From RGIG995 sp045542115 (GTDB lineage: Bacteria > Bacillota > Clostridia > Oscillospirales > UBA644): a DNA stretch of 15,388 nucleotides. The stretch's first letter is position 1. Each line of letters begins with the position of its first letter. Location of the stretch: NCBI GenBank assembly GCA_045542115.1, contig JAZQKK010000023.1, positions 1 through 15,388 of the forward strand, given 5' to 3'. This document shows positions 6,690 through 11,587 of the stretch, piece after piece. The notes beneath the pieces are model-generated. The model ran no database searches and was not told the DNA's origin. It saw only the letters and a list, made by a program, of their open reading frames with translations. The position numbers were made by a program, and so were the translations under genes.

Positions 6690-6783
6690 GCCGATTTAAT
6701 ATGTTGCCGATTGATTAAAAATGCGCGGCCGGGCAATCGGCTTACCTTTTCGCCCGGTTAATTACTCCGGACTATCCGCGCAT
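6690..6783 (-). promoter_or_regulatory. Structured leader (leader A) between the ATPase and the second NUMOD4-HNH gene
   Basis: On the minus strand ATGCGCGG pairs perfectly with CCGCGCAT (6776-6783 with 6721-6728) and is followed by TTTT. Inside, CCGGGC pairs with GCCCGG (6752-6757 with 6729-6734). The inner loop GCCGATTG is a perfect 8-base complement of CAATCGGC just downstream (6706-6713), and of a shorter second copy AATCGGC (6690-6696), so a pseudoknot or alternative hairpin is possible. It may be a terminator of the ATPase unit, an attenuator, or a regulatory RNA. No known riboswitch class was recognised. Confidence 0.55.
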
Positions 6784-6785
6784 TG

Positions 6786-6793
6786 CAAAGTTA
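6786..6793 (-). promoter_or_regulatory. Promoter -7 element TAACTTTG with weak upstream half
   Basis: TAACTTTG lies on the minus strand with its TAA doubling as the ATPase stop codon. The expected TTTG 19 bases upstream is ATAC, so the -33 half is poor. The same TAACTTTG box is found upstream of the other NUMOD4-HNH gene and of the terminase-like gene. Confidence 0.45.
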
Positions 6794-8212
6794 CTGTTTT
6801 TTCTGAAATTCCGTATATTCTTCAATGTGCATTTCTTCCTGTCCTCTAACAACACATTCCAAAAACCCTTGAAATCCGTTCCGGCGGGCAATATCCACAA
6901 TGGTTTCCAACCGCTTTGCGCCCAAAGATTCGCCCCGGGCAATCCGGAAAACCTTGACGGTCGGGTTGGACGCGATAACCAATTTGGCCGCGATTTCCAT
7001 TGTTTGACTGTCGCTAACCTTGCCCGGCACGAACGGGACGCCGTTCAGTTCCAACCCCTCGTCCGTGAACGACAAACCGGCAATCGGCAATTCGGCGTTG
7101 GCAATCAATGTGGCGCGTTCGTCGGCCAATTTGGTAATGTCGGCGTCCATCTGTTCGGCCTTGGCCTTGAATCCGTCGTATTGGGCTTTCTTTTCGTTGT
7201 ACTGACAAACGATGTTATGCCGCTTGTTGTGGGCTTCCGCTTCCGCCAACAGGGCCGGAACGTTGGTGTTTTCCGGGTTGTTCGCTTCGTACCGTTTAAT
7301 CCAATCTTCGCCGTTGGCCTTGCGGCTTTCGTAATCGGCGCGTTCCGCTTCAATGGCGGCAACGTTGGCTTTGTATAGCGCGGTAATCTTTTGTTCCGCT
7401 TCCTTTTGTTCGGCCACGGCCTTTTCGTACAGGATGCGGGCGGATTCGACGCGTTGGGCGTAAACGGCCCGGGTTTCGTCGGCCTTGGCCTTTTCCGCTT
7501 CGATGCGGCCGGGAATGGCGGCAATCTGTTGTTTGCGTTGCTCAATCGCGGCGCGTACCGTCTTGGCCTTTTCAATCAACTTGGCGTTGGTTTCTTGGCG
7601 TTCCATCAATTCGGTAACGTCCACGGGTTCGGCGTATTTTGTAAGGTCGTCCGGGTCCAACTGTTTGGCCATCGTGTCAACGAATCCGGCAAACGTCTTG
7701 ACGTCCCGGTTTACGCCGGTTCGTTCGTCTTTCAACGTCTTTACCGATTCGTCAATTTCGGCAATCCGGTTCCGGACCTTTTCGGGCAACAGGGCCTTAA
7801 CCACGGCAATTTGTTTGCGGCGGCCGTCGGCGGTTTCGGACCAACGGGAAAATTCCACGGCGTCGAAATCTTGATACCCGAATATGCGTTGCAACATCGA
7901 AACGTTGTTGGTCGCCATACCGGTTGTTTTCTGTTTGATGGTAAGTGTTCCGCGCGGGTTCGCTTCCGTGAACGACAATTGTACGTCGTATTCTTCGCCA
8001 TCGTCGCCCACAACCATTTTGGCAAAACCCTTGGATGCGCCGTTGCGCAACACGTCGTCGCGCTGGCCGGTCAACAATGCGCCGATTGCTTTTAACAACG
8101 TGGATTTACCCAATTCGTTGTCGCCGGTCACGAAATAAACCGTTCCGTCAAAGTCGGCGGAAAACTGTTCGATAACTTGGAAATTCAAAAGTTCCAATCT
8201 TTTAATGTACAT
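6791..8212 (-). CDS. Rad50/SbcC-like AAA ATPase (473 aa)
   Basis: The N-terminus has the SMC/Rad50/RecF ATPase start: IKRLELLNFQVIEQF, then a Walker A at residues 30-38 (GDNELGKST). Residues about 150-360 are a long charged, alanine-rich coiled coil. The C-terminal lobe has the phage-type end: VPGKVSDSQTMEIAAKLV, a signature-like Ser-Asp-Ser, then VKVFRIARGESLGAKRLETI and a final QGFLECVV strand. A classical hhhhDE Walker B is not obvious, as in other small phage members of this group. Family members tether DNA and drive a nuclease partner in recombination; the DnaQ-like exonuclease or NinG-like protein nearby could be partners. A TAACTTTG promoter-like box overlaps its stop codon. Confidence 0.88.
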   Translation of the reverse strand: MYIKRLELLNFQVIEQFSADFDGTVYFVTGDNELGKSTLLKAIGALLTGQRDDVLRNGASKGFAKMVVGDDGEEYDVQLSFTEANPRGTLTIKQKTTGMATNNVSMLQRIFGYQDFDAVEFSRWSETADGRRKQIAVVKALLPEKVRNRIAEIDESVKTLKDERTGVNRDVKTFAGFVDTMAKQLDPDDLTKYAEPVDVTELMERQETNAKLIEKAKTVRAAIEQRKQQIAAIPGRIEAEKAKADETRAVYAQRVESARILYEKAVAEQKEAEQKITALYKANVAAIEAERADYESRKANGEDWIKRYEANNPENTNVPALLAEAEAHNKRHNIVCQYNEKKAQYDGFKAKAEQMDADITKLADERATLIANAELPIAGLSFTDEGLELNGVPFVPGKVSDSQTMEIAAKLVIASNPTVKVFRIARGESLGAKRLETIVDIARRNGFQGFLECVVRGQEEMHIEEYTEFQKKQ

Positions 8213-8229
8213 CGTATCGCCTGTTTTGT

Positions 8230-8249
8230 GGGGCCGGTTGCCCGGCCCC
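8230..8249 (-). other. Strong GC hairpin with GCAA tetraloop
   Basis: In the 48-base gap between the peptidase and ATPase genes, the minus strand reads GGGGCCGG-GCAA-CCGGCCCC: a perfect 8-bp stem capped by a GNRA-type tetraloop. No U-run follows (ACAAAACAGG), so it is not a standard terminator. It may protect mRNA ends, mark a processing site, or partly block readthrough. Confidence 0.6.
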
Positions 8250-8260
8250 GGGTTTATGGA

Positions 8261-8716
8261 TTATAACTTGAAATTCGACATATCGAAATAACCAACCACG
8301 CATTTTTCGCCGCAATTCCACGCGTCCAAAATAACGCCATCAACACACGCGGTTTCATGGGATGCAACCGTAATGACATAACGGCCGGACGGGTGCGTTT
8401 CCGCAAACTGTTTGGCGGTCATTCTCTTTTTTCCTGTAACGGCCGGGCAATGGGTCCATACCGCGCCGCCCTCAATCAACCAACGGCGGAATCCGGGCCC
8501 GTCATTCGGTACGTTGAAATCCCGGCGGGCCTTGGCGGTCAAGTAATCGAACGATTCGACCCACGAACAGGAAATGGCGTTGGCCAACGCACGTATGGCG
8601 CAATCGCCACGGTCCCATTTGAAACCGCGTTTTTCAGCCCAACACGGGTTCGGGTTCTCAATCCGGAAATGCGGCCCGGATTGGTAATACTTTTGAAATC
8701 TTTTCGTGTCCATCAT
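8261..8716 (-). CDS. Small papain/C39-like cysteine peptidase (151 aa)
   Basis: A catalytic-Cys motif GDCAIRALANA sits near the N-terminus (C39 after the first Met). The later stretch YVITVASHETACVDGVILDAW supplies the candidate His120 and Asp131; the 'H-x5-DG-x3-D-x-W' spacing is typical of C39/papain-like folds. This suggests a cysteine peptidase or amidase. The substrate is unknown: a phage precursor, a host or anti-phage protein, or cell-wall peptide are all possible. No signal peptide is seen, so it probably acts in the cytoplasm. Two tandem ATGs allow a start at 8716 or 8713. It follows tRNA-Leu after a 47-base spacer containing the small stem CCGGG-CCGATT-CCCGG. Confidence 0.75.
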   Translation of the reverse strand: MMDTKRFQKYYQSGPHFRIENPNPCWAEKRGFKWDRGDCAIRALANAISCSWVESFDYLTAKARRDFNVPNDGPGFRRWLIEGGAVWTHCPAVTGKKRMTAKQFAETHPSGRYVITVASHETACVDGVILDAWNCGEKCVVGYFDMSNFKL

Positions 8717-8763
8717 AAGACATTTGGTTTTATGTTCCCGGGAATCGGCCCGGTCCGTTTTCG

Positions 8764-8846
8764 TGGCCCTTGCCGGAATCGAACCGGCACACCGTTAAGG
8801 TACAAAATTTTGAGTTTTGCGCGTATCCCAATTTCGCCAAAGGGCC
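8764..8846 (-). tRNA. tRNA-Leu (anticodon CAA)
   Basis: On the minus strand GGCCCTT pairs with AAGGGCC (7 bp), with discriminator A. The D region GGCGAAATTGGGATACGC is typical of Leu tRNAs. The anticodon arm is CAAAA-CTCAAAA-TTTTG with anticodon CAA, reading TTG. A long variable arm (ACC/GGT pairing) marks class II. The T arm is GCCGG-TTCGATT-CCGGC. CCA is not encoded. Length is 83 nt. It reads the leucine codon this genome seems to use most. Confidence 0.95.
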
Positions 8847-8847
8847 A

Positions 8848-9321
8848 TTATTTTTTACTGTTCTTTCCGGCGTATGTTTCCGTTTGTGCGTGGCAATTCG
8901 GACAAAGGATTTGCAAGTTTTCCAAACGGTTATCCGTATTTATCCCGTTAATGTGGTGGACCTGTAACGGAATCGGTTTGCCGTTCCATTCAGTATTACC
9001 GCAAATTTCGCATTTCCTTTCCTTATATCCGTGGTTCAACAACCGCATACGCAAATTGTTCGAACACTTATACGGCGAATCAATCGTAAAAACGACCGAA
9101 TCCGGGACGCGTGGCAAATAACCGCCCTTTTTACCTTTGTTCCAAACGCTTCCGGTAAAATGGGAAATATCAATACCCAATTCCGCAATCTTCGCGTGGA
9201 TAATCTTATACGAACCGCCGAATTGCGACCGTCCAAGACGGCGGCATATTTCCGCAATACTCTTGGATTGCTTCGCGGCTTCGATAAATTCCGCATCGGT
9301 ATTTTTGTATTTCCTGTTCAT
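8848..9321 (-). CDS. HNH endonuclease (157 aa) between two tRNAs
   Basis: The C-terminal 55 residues are a classic HNH nuclease with structural zinc: KCEICGN (C104, C107), LQVHHINGINTDNRLENL (H122, H123, N131) and LCPNCHAQT (C140, C143, H144). The N-terminal 60 residues contain a helix-turn-helix-like stretch (SIAEICRRLGRS) that probably recognises DNA. This architecture is typical of free-standing homing endonucleases in phages. The ATG is eight bases after tRNA-Gln and the TAA is one base before tRNA-Leu. That placement suggests that the gene inserted between two once-adjacent tRNAs, and that tRNA maturation would release its mRNA. Confidence 0.93.
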   Translation of the reverse strand: MNRKYKNTDAEFIEAAKQSKSIAEICRRLGRSQFGGSYKIIHAKIAELGIDISHFTGSVWNKGKKGGYLPRVPDSVVFTIDSPYKCSNNLRMRLLNHGYKERKCEICGNTEWNGKPIPLQVHHINGINTDNRLENLQILCPNCHAQTETYAGKNSKK

Positions 9322-9329
9322 ATTCTTTG

Positions 9330-9400
9330 TTGCGCCGCCCCGATTCGAACGGGGAATACAAGTGCCAAAAACTTGGGTGTTACCGTTACACCACGGCGCA
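9330..9400 (-). tRNA. tRNA-Gln (anticodon TTG)
   Basis: On the minus strand the acceptor stem TGCGCCG pairs with CGGCGCA (7 bp, the U-start usual for tRNA-Gln). The D arm is GTGT-AACGGTA-ACAC. The anticodon arm is CAAGT-TTTTGGC-ACTTG with anticodon TTG, reading CAA and, by wobble, CAG. The T arm is CCCCG-TTCGAAT-CGGGG, with discriminator A. CCA is not encoded. It lies five bases after the 54-aa gene and eight bases before the HNH start. Confidence 0.96.
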
Positions 9401-9405
9401 ATGTA

Positions 9406-9570
9406 TTATCGTAATTGTTCAATAATTGCGGCTTTCAATTGCACCGCTTCCGCGACGCTTAATTTATTGGTTTGAGAAAGGACCGCAACGGCCATTCCAA
9501 CCGGGGTGCAATCCAAAACCATTTTTACGCCCATATAAACCAATTTGTCAAAACTTACTTTCGTTTTCAT
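9406..9570 (-). CDS. Small protein (54 aa) heading the tRNA unit
   Basis: First gene after the 9660 promoter. The product begins MKTKVSFDKLVYMGVKMV, has a mildly hydrophobic middle (PVGMAVAVL), and ends with a helix (SVAEAVQLKAAIIEQLR). TAA stops five bases before tRNA-Gln. Function unknown. The position directly behind an exact promoter and phage-like codon use support it. Confidence 0.75.
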   Translation of the reverse strand: MKTKVSFDKLVYMGVKMVLDCTPVGMAVAVLSQTNKLSVAEAVQLKAAIIEQLR

Positions 9571-9593
9571 AACCTGTTGTATTTACCGGGAAC

Positions 9594-9626
9594 CCGCCCG
9601 GGCGGTCGGGTTGTAACCTCAACCCG
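9594..9626 (-). promoter_or_regulatory. Hairpins in the 5' leader of the tRNA unit
   Basis: Just after the expected transcript start, CGGGTTG and CAACCCG (9607-9613 and 9620-9626) form a 7-base stem with a 6-base loop. It is followed by the perfect 12-base palindrome CCGCCCGGGCGG (9594-9605). These can also compete, since CGGGTT can pair with AACCCG at 9591-9596. They might stabilise the RNA or bind a regulator. No function is proven. Confidence 0.4.
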
Positions 9627-9629
9627 ATA

Positions 9630-9660
9630 CAAAGGTAAGTATAATTTTTATATTTCCAAA
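9630..9660 (-). promoter_or_regulatory. Bacteroidota-type promoter TTTG-N19-TACCTTTG
   Basis: On the minus strand TTTG is at 9660-9657 and TACCTTTG at 9637-9630 with exactly 19 bases between, an exact match to the Bacteroides consensus. It drives the 54-aa gene, the two tRNAs, the HNH gene, the peptidase and perhaps the ATPase. The expected transcript start is near 9623. Confidence 0.88.
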
Positions 9661-9662
9661 CA

Positions 9663-9686
9663 TTTTTCGCTAAATTTTGCGAAAAA
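9663..9686 (-). repeat. Inverted repeat at the end of a transcription unit, possible weak terminator
   Basis: TTTTTCGC and GCGAAAAA form a perfect 8-base inverted repeat around an 8-base AT-rich loop, spanning the stop codon of the 67-aa gene just before the 9660 promoter. The place fits a terminator, but no U-run follows the stem on the minus strand, so termination is uncertain. It could instead be a protein-binding palindrome. Confidence 0.4.
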
Positions 9687-9873
9687 GTTTTGTTTTATCC
9701 TCAATCGCCGGATTCCATCGTACCGTTCCGGCCGCCAACGCCTGTTCAAACGCGGCGTCGGTCGGCCCGCGTTGGCCCAATTCGAACCAATGTTTGTATT
9801 TGGCCCGCTTGACCATAACACGGCAAATCCCGTTCGGGTCCCGGGCAATATACGCGTCAACCTTTGTTTCCAT
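9670..9873 (-). CDS. Small protein (67 aa), last gene of the replication unit
   Basis: The product starts METKVDAYIARDPNGICRV, with YKHWFELGQRGPTDAAFEQA following, and ends KTKLFRKI. A short beta-strand start and 'W.LG..GPTD..F' segment give it a folded look, but I know no family. It overlaps the upstream Cys-rich gene by 17 bases. Its TAG lies inside an inverted repeat (9663-9686), and a new exact promoter follows at 9660, so this is likely the end of a transcription unit. Confidence 0.78.
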   Translation of the reverse strand: METKVDAYIARDPNGICRVMVKRAKYKHWFELGQRGPTDAAFEQALAAGTVRWNPAIEDKTKLFRKI

Positions 9874-10042
9874 TCTTCGTTATCCGTGGTTCAACCAAAA
9901 TACCATACCCGTATTGGGTTTGTTTGCACACGACGTTTTCCAACGCTTCCGGCGGATAAAAGTAACGGCAACAGTCTTTCGGGCCGGTCCGTGTGTTCAT
10001 CCAATCCAACATTTTGCAACGGCCGCATTGTTCTTTCGTCAT
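9857..10042 (-). CDS. Small Cys-rich (zinc-finger-like) protein (61 aa)
   Basis: Carries CGRCKMLDW (C-x2-C), then DCCRYFYPPE and VVCKQ, giving four or more Cys that could hold zinc. Similar short C-x2-C proteins occur at 10443-10685 and 568-735. The frame is open for 23 more codons upstream, but that extension would sit inside the 59-aa gene. The ATG at 10042 overlaps that gene's TGA as ATGA and is the better start. Its 3' end overlaps the next gene by 17 bases. Function unknown. Confidence 0.75.
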   Translation of the reverse strand: MTKEQCGRCKMLDWMNTRTGPKDCCRYFYPPEALENVVCKQTQYGYGILVEPRITKNGNKG

Positions 10043-10218
10043 TTCTTTTTCGTCCTGTATTTTTCCGATTGGGCCTTTGCAATCTTGGTCGCCGGGGCGG
10101 TAAATTCCCATCCACGGGAAAACGTGTTATGGCGATGAAAACCGACGTTCCGGGCGGCGGCCGGGTCGCCCTTGAAATCCTGTAATTTCAAATTGGCCGC
10201 GTTTCTTTTCCGTGACAT
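10039..10218 (-). CDS. Small basic protein (59 aa)
   Basis: An ATG lies one base after the TGA of the 76-aa gene, and its own TGA overlaps the next ATG (ATGA). The product begins MSRKRNAANLKLQDFKGD and contains FHRHNTFSRGWEF, ending EKYRTKKK. It is strongly basic at both ends, so nucleic-acid binding is plausible but unproven. Choosing this gene also fixes the start of the next Cys-rich gene at 10042 instead of further upstream. Confidence 0.72.
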   Translation of the reverse strand: MSRKRNAANLKLQDFKGDPAAARNVGFHRHNTFSRGWEFTAPATKIAKAQSEKYRTKKK

Positions 10219-10219
10219 A

Positions 10220-10450
10220 TCAAAACAATTTCGGCGTCGGGTCCAACAAATGCGCGTTAAGGGCGTCCAACTCTTTTTCCAACCGTCGGGATTCTTCCAA
10301 GATTTCCGGTTTCCGGAACGTAAAGAATCGGCGTTGCGTGTGCCGGACGTGTGCGACGAACCGCACGTATTCCGCCGCCTGTTCGGGCGTTATTTTTGCC
10401 AAATTTTCGATTTGCGGGCATTTTATCCCATCTTGGTACAACTTATCCAT
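10220..10450 (-). CDS. Small helical protein (76 aa)
   Basis: Predicted largely helical with a coiled-coil-prone segment near the C-terminus (ILEESRRLEKELDALNAHLL). The N-terminal part reads MDKLYQDGIKCPQIENLAKI with TPEQAAEYVRFVAHVR following. It overlaps the previous gene by eight bases and its TGA is one base from the next ATG. I do not recognise a family. Confidence 0.78.
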   Translation of the reverse strand: MDKLYQDGIKCPQIENLAKITPEQAAEYVRFVAHVRHTQRRFFTFRKPEILEESRRLEKELDALNAHLLDPTPKLF

Positions 10451-10685
10451 TTTTCTTTTTGAGTGTCTTTACGGGCTTCTTTTTGGCCTTTCCGGGCGGG
10501 CGTCCCCTTTTCCTCTTGGGTTGCGTCGTTTCCGGGGCTTCCTCAATCGGATGGCGACACCAAAAGAACGTCGCCGTTCCCATCCTGTAAAAGTGTTCAC
10601 ACGAACGGCAACCCGTGGAATCAATCATTATTTTCTTTCCAAACGGGCATAACCCGGTTATGGTCGTAAATATCTTGGTCGGCAT
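10443..10685 (-). CDS. Small Cys-rich protein with AT-hook-like tail (80 aa)
   Basis: The N-terminal 45 residues hold four Cys: GLCPFG, then GCRSCEHFY (C-x2-C) and FWCRHP, which could bind one zinc ion. The C-terminal 30 residues are extremely basic and include KRKRGRPPGKAKKK, where GRP flanked by basic residues matches an AT-hook minor-groove binding motif. The likely role is a small DNA-binding accessory protein, but this is inference. It starts next to the stop of the previous gene and its end overlaps the next gene by eight bases. The Cys half resembles two other small proteins in this window (568-735 and 9857-10042). Confidence 0.82.
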   Translation of the reverse strand: MPTKIFTTITGLCPFGKKIMIDSTGCRSCEHFYRMGTATFFWCRHPIEEAPETTQPKRKRGRPPGKAKKKPVKTLKKKNG

Positions 10686-10686
10686 A

Positions 10687-10854
10687 TTATTGTAATTCTT
10701 CGCCGGTCAAATCAAAAACGCGTTGTTTGATTTTCCCCGCTTCAACTAACAAACGAAAACGCAATTGTTTTAATTCTTTGGCGTCCATTTCTTCCAATTT
10801 GGCGGGTTTTCCATCCGAATATTGAACATTGATTTGAATAATAACGTGTCGCAT
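10687..10854 (-). CDS. Small charged protein (55 aa)
   Basis: Starts ATG one base after the resolvase stop and ends TAA one base before the next ATG (TAATATG junctions on both sides). The product starts MRHVIIQINVQYSDG, then KLEEMDAKELKQLRFRLL, and ends FDLTGEELQ. Predicted as a short beta hairpin followed by a helix. Function unknown; the junctions are the main support. Confidence 0.75.
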   Translation of the reverse strand: MRHVIIQINVQYSDGKPAKLEEMDAKELKQLRFRLLVEAGKIKQRVFDLTGEELQ

Positions 10855-10855
10855 A

Positions 10856-11416
10856 TTAAAACAACTTTTGGTATTCCCTTTCCGGCAAATTCGCCTTTAC
10901 CCATTTCGGTTCATTGACCAACGCCCAACGGCCGAAATGCAACAACAACAGGGCGTCCGCGTTCCACAACGTCACATTGACGCCCGGGTACAATTGCGCG
11001 GCCGTTTCCCTGTACCGGCGTTTCCGGTCGGCCTTTTCTTCGTGTTGTCCACGAACCCGCAATTTCAATTTGGTTTGCCAACTCAATGGATGAACCATTA
11101 CATACGGAATCCCGGACGTTTCGATTAGGGCTTTAAGATGTTCGAAATTCGCCATCATCTTTTGAATCCTGTACAACTTTCCCATCGCGGCCCGGTCGCC
11201 CTGTACAACCACGTCGTCCGGACGAACCGACAATTTTTCCAAAAAGACAATCGGTTTGAAATTGTCTTTGTAATACGCGAAGAAATCCCGCAATTCGGTA
11301 ATGTCTTTCGGCATCTTCAACGCCTTTGTATTGTGTCCGGGAATAAACACGGCGATTCCGCCGCCCGCGCCCGGGTCAATGCCAATAACGCAATTGATTT
11401 TAATTTTCTGTTCCAT
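10856..11416 (-). CDS. RuvC-like Holliday junction resolvase (186 aa)
   Basis: An RNase H-fold resolvase of the phage RuvC-like type. The first strand carries GIDPGAGGG with catalytic Asp14. The second acidic residue is Glu60 in IVFLEKLS, the position of the conserved Glu after strand 4. A C-terminal acidic residue sits in LWNADALLLL (Asp154). Length is close to RuvC (about 170-190 aa). It would cut branched DNA intermediates made by replication and recombination before packaging. The basic stretch QHEEKADRKRRYR may contact DNA. It is co-transcribed with tiny genes: the downstream one starts one base after its TAA (TAATATG). Confidence 0.9.
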   Translation of the reverse strand: MEQKIKINCVIGIDPGAGGGIAVFIPGHNTKALKMPKDITELRDFFAYYKDNFKPIVFLEKLSVRPDDVVVQGDRAAMGKLYRIQKMMANFEHLKALIETSGIPYVMVHPLSWQTKLKLRVRGQHEEKADRKRRYRETAAQLYPGVNVTLWNADALLLLHFGRWALVNEPKWVKANLPEREYQKLF

Positions 11417-11419
11417 CGT

Positions 11420-11587
11420 TTAACCTTTCAAAATATCCAACAAATTCTTTGCGCCCTTATATGTGTCGAACGCCTTTATATCAACCCATTTGTGAAATAA
11501 CCATCTACATTGCAAACGTTGTACAACATACGCCGTCATTGGAATACAACCGTAATATACGGGATATTTGGTAACTATTCGGTACAT
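11420..11587 (-). CDS. Small protein (55 aa) before the resolvase
   Basis: Begins ATGTACCGAATAG, overlapping the last codons and the TAG of the 302-aa gene, and ends TAA three bases before the resolvase ATG, so it fills the gap between the two exactly. The product begins MYRIVTKYPVYYG and ends AKNLLDILKG; it has two Cys and is aromatic in its first half. Function is unknown. The perfect fit between neighbours and the typical codon use make it credible. An internal ATG (M17) is an alternative start. Confidence 0.7.
   Translation of the reverse strand: MYRIVTKYPVYYGCIPMTAYVVQRLQCRWLFHKWVDIKAFDTYKGAKNLLDILKG

Noticed and set aside
6690..6713. Short direct repeat TTGCCGATT twice with a 16-base period, considered as CRISPR or iteron
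   Set aside because: Only two copies, no spacer pattern and no further copies nearby; explained better as part of the leader fold.
6690..6783. Leader A as the 3' core of a group I intron (it contains ATAGTCCGG, like the conserved S element)
   Set aside because: The flanking genes are complete and not split, and the other core helices are not found; the resemblance is too short.
6690..6783. Leader A or B as a HEARO/omega RNA
   Set aside because: Those RNAs accompany IscB-type ORFs with RuvC and HNH domains; the genes here are NUMOD4-HNH proteins without a RuvC part, and the RNA is shorter.
7391..8095. Long plus-strand frames opposite the ATPase (also 6827-7378)
   Set aside because: They are mirror frames of the coiled-coil ATPase, whose Walker A and C-terminal motifs are clear on the minus strand.
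8357..9121. A 254-codon plus-strand frame
   Set aside because: It runs through tRNA-Leu and antisense to the peptidase and HNH genes, which have recognisable catalytic residues.
9891..10115. A 74-codon minus-strand frame overlapping the 59-aa and 61-aa genes
   Set aside because: It is a third frame over the same bases; the other two are joined by ATGA and have sensible compositions.
9472..10185. A 237-codon plus-strand frame
   Set aside because: It crosses an exact minus-strand promoter and several coupled minus-strand genes, with no family resemblance.
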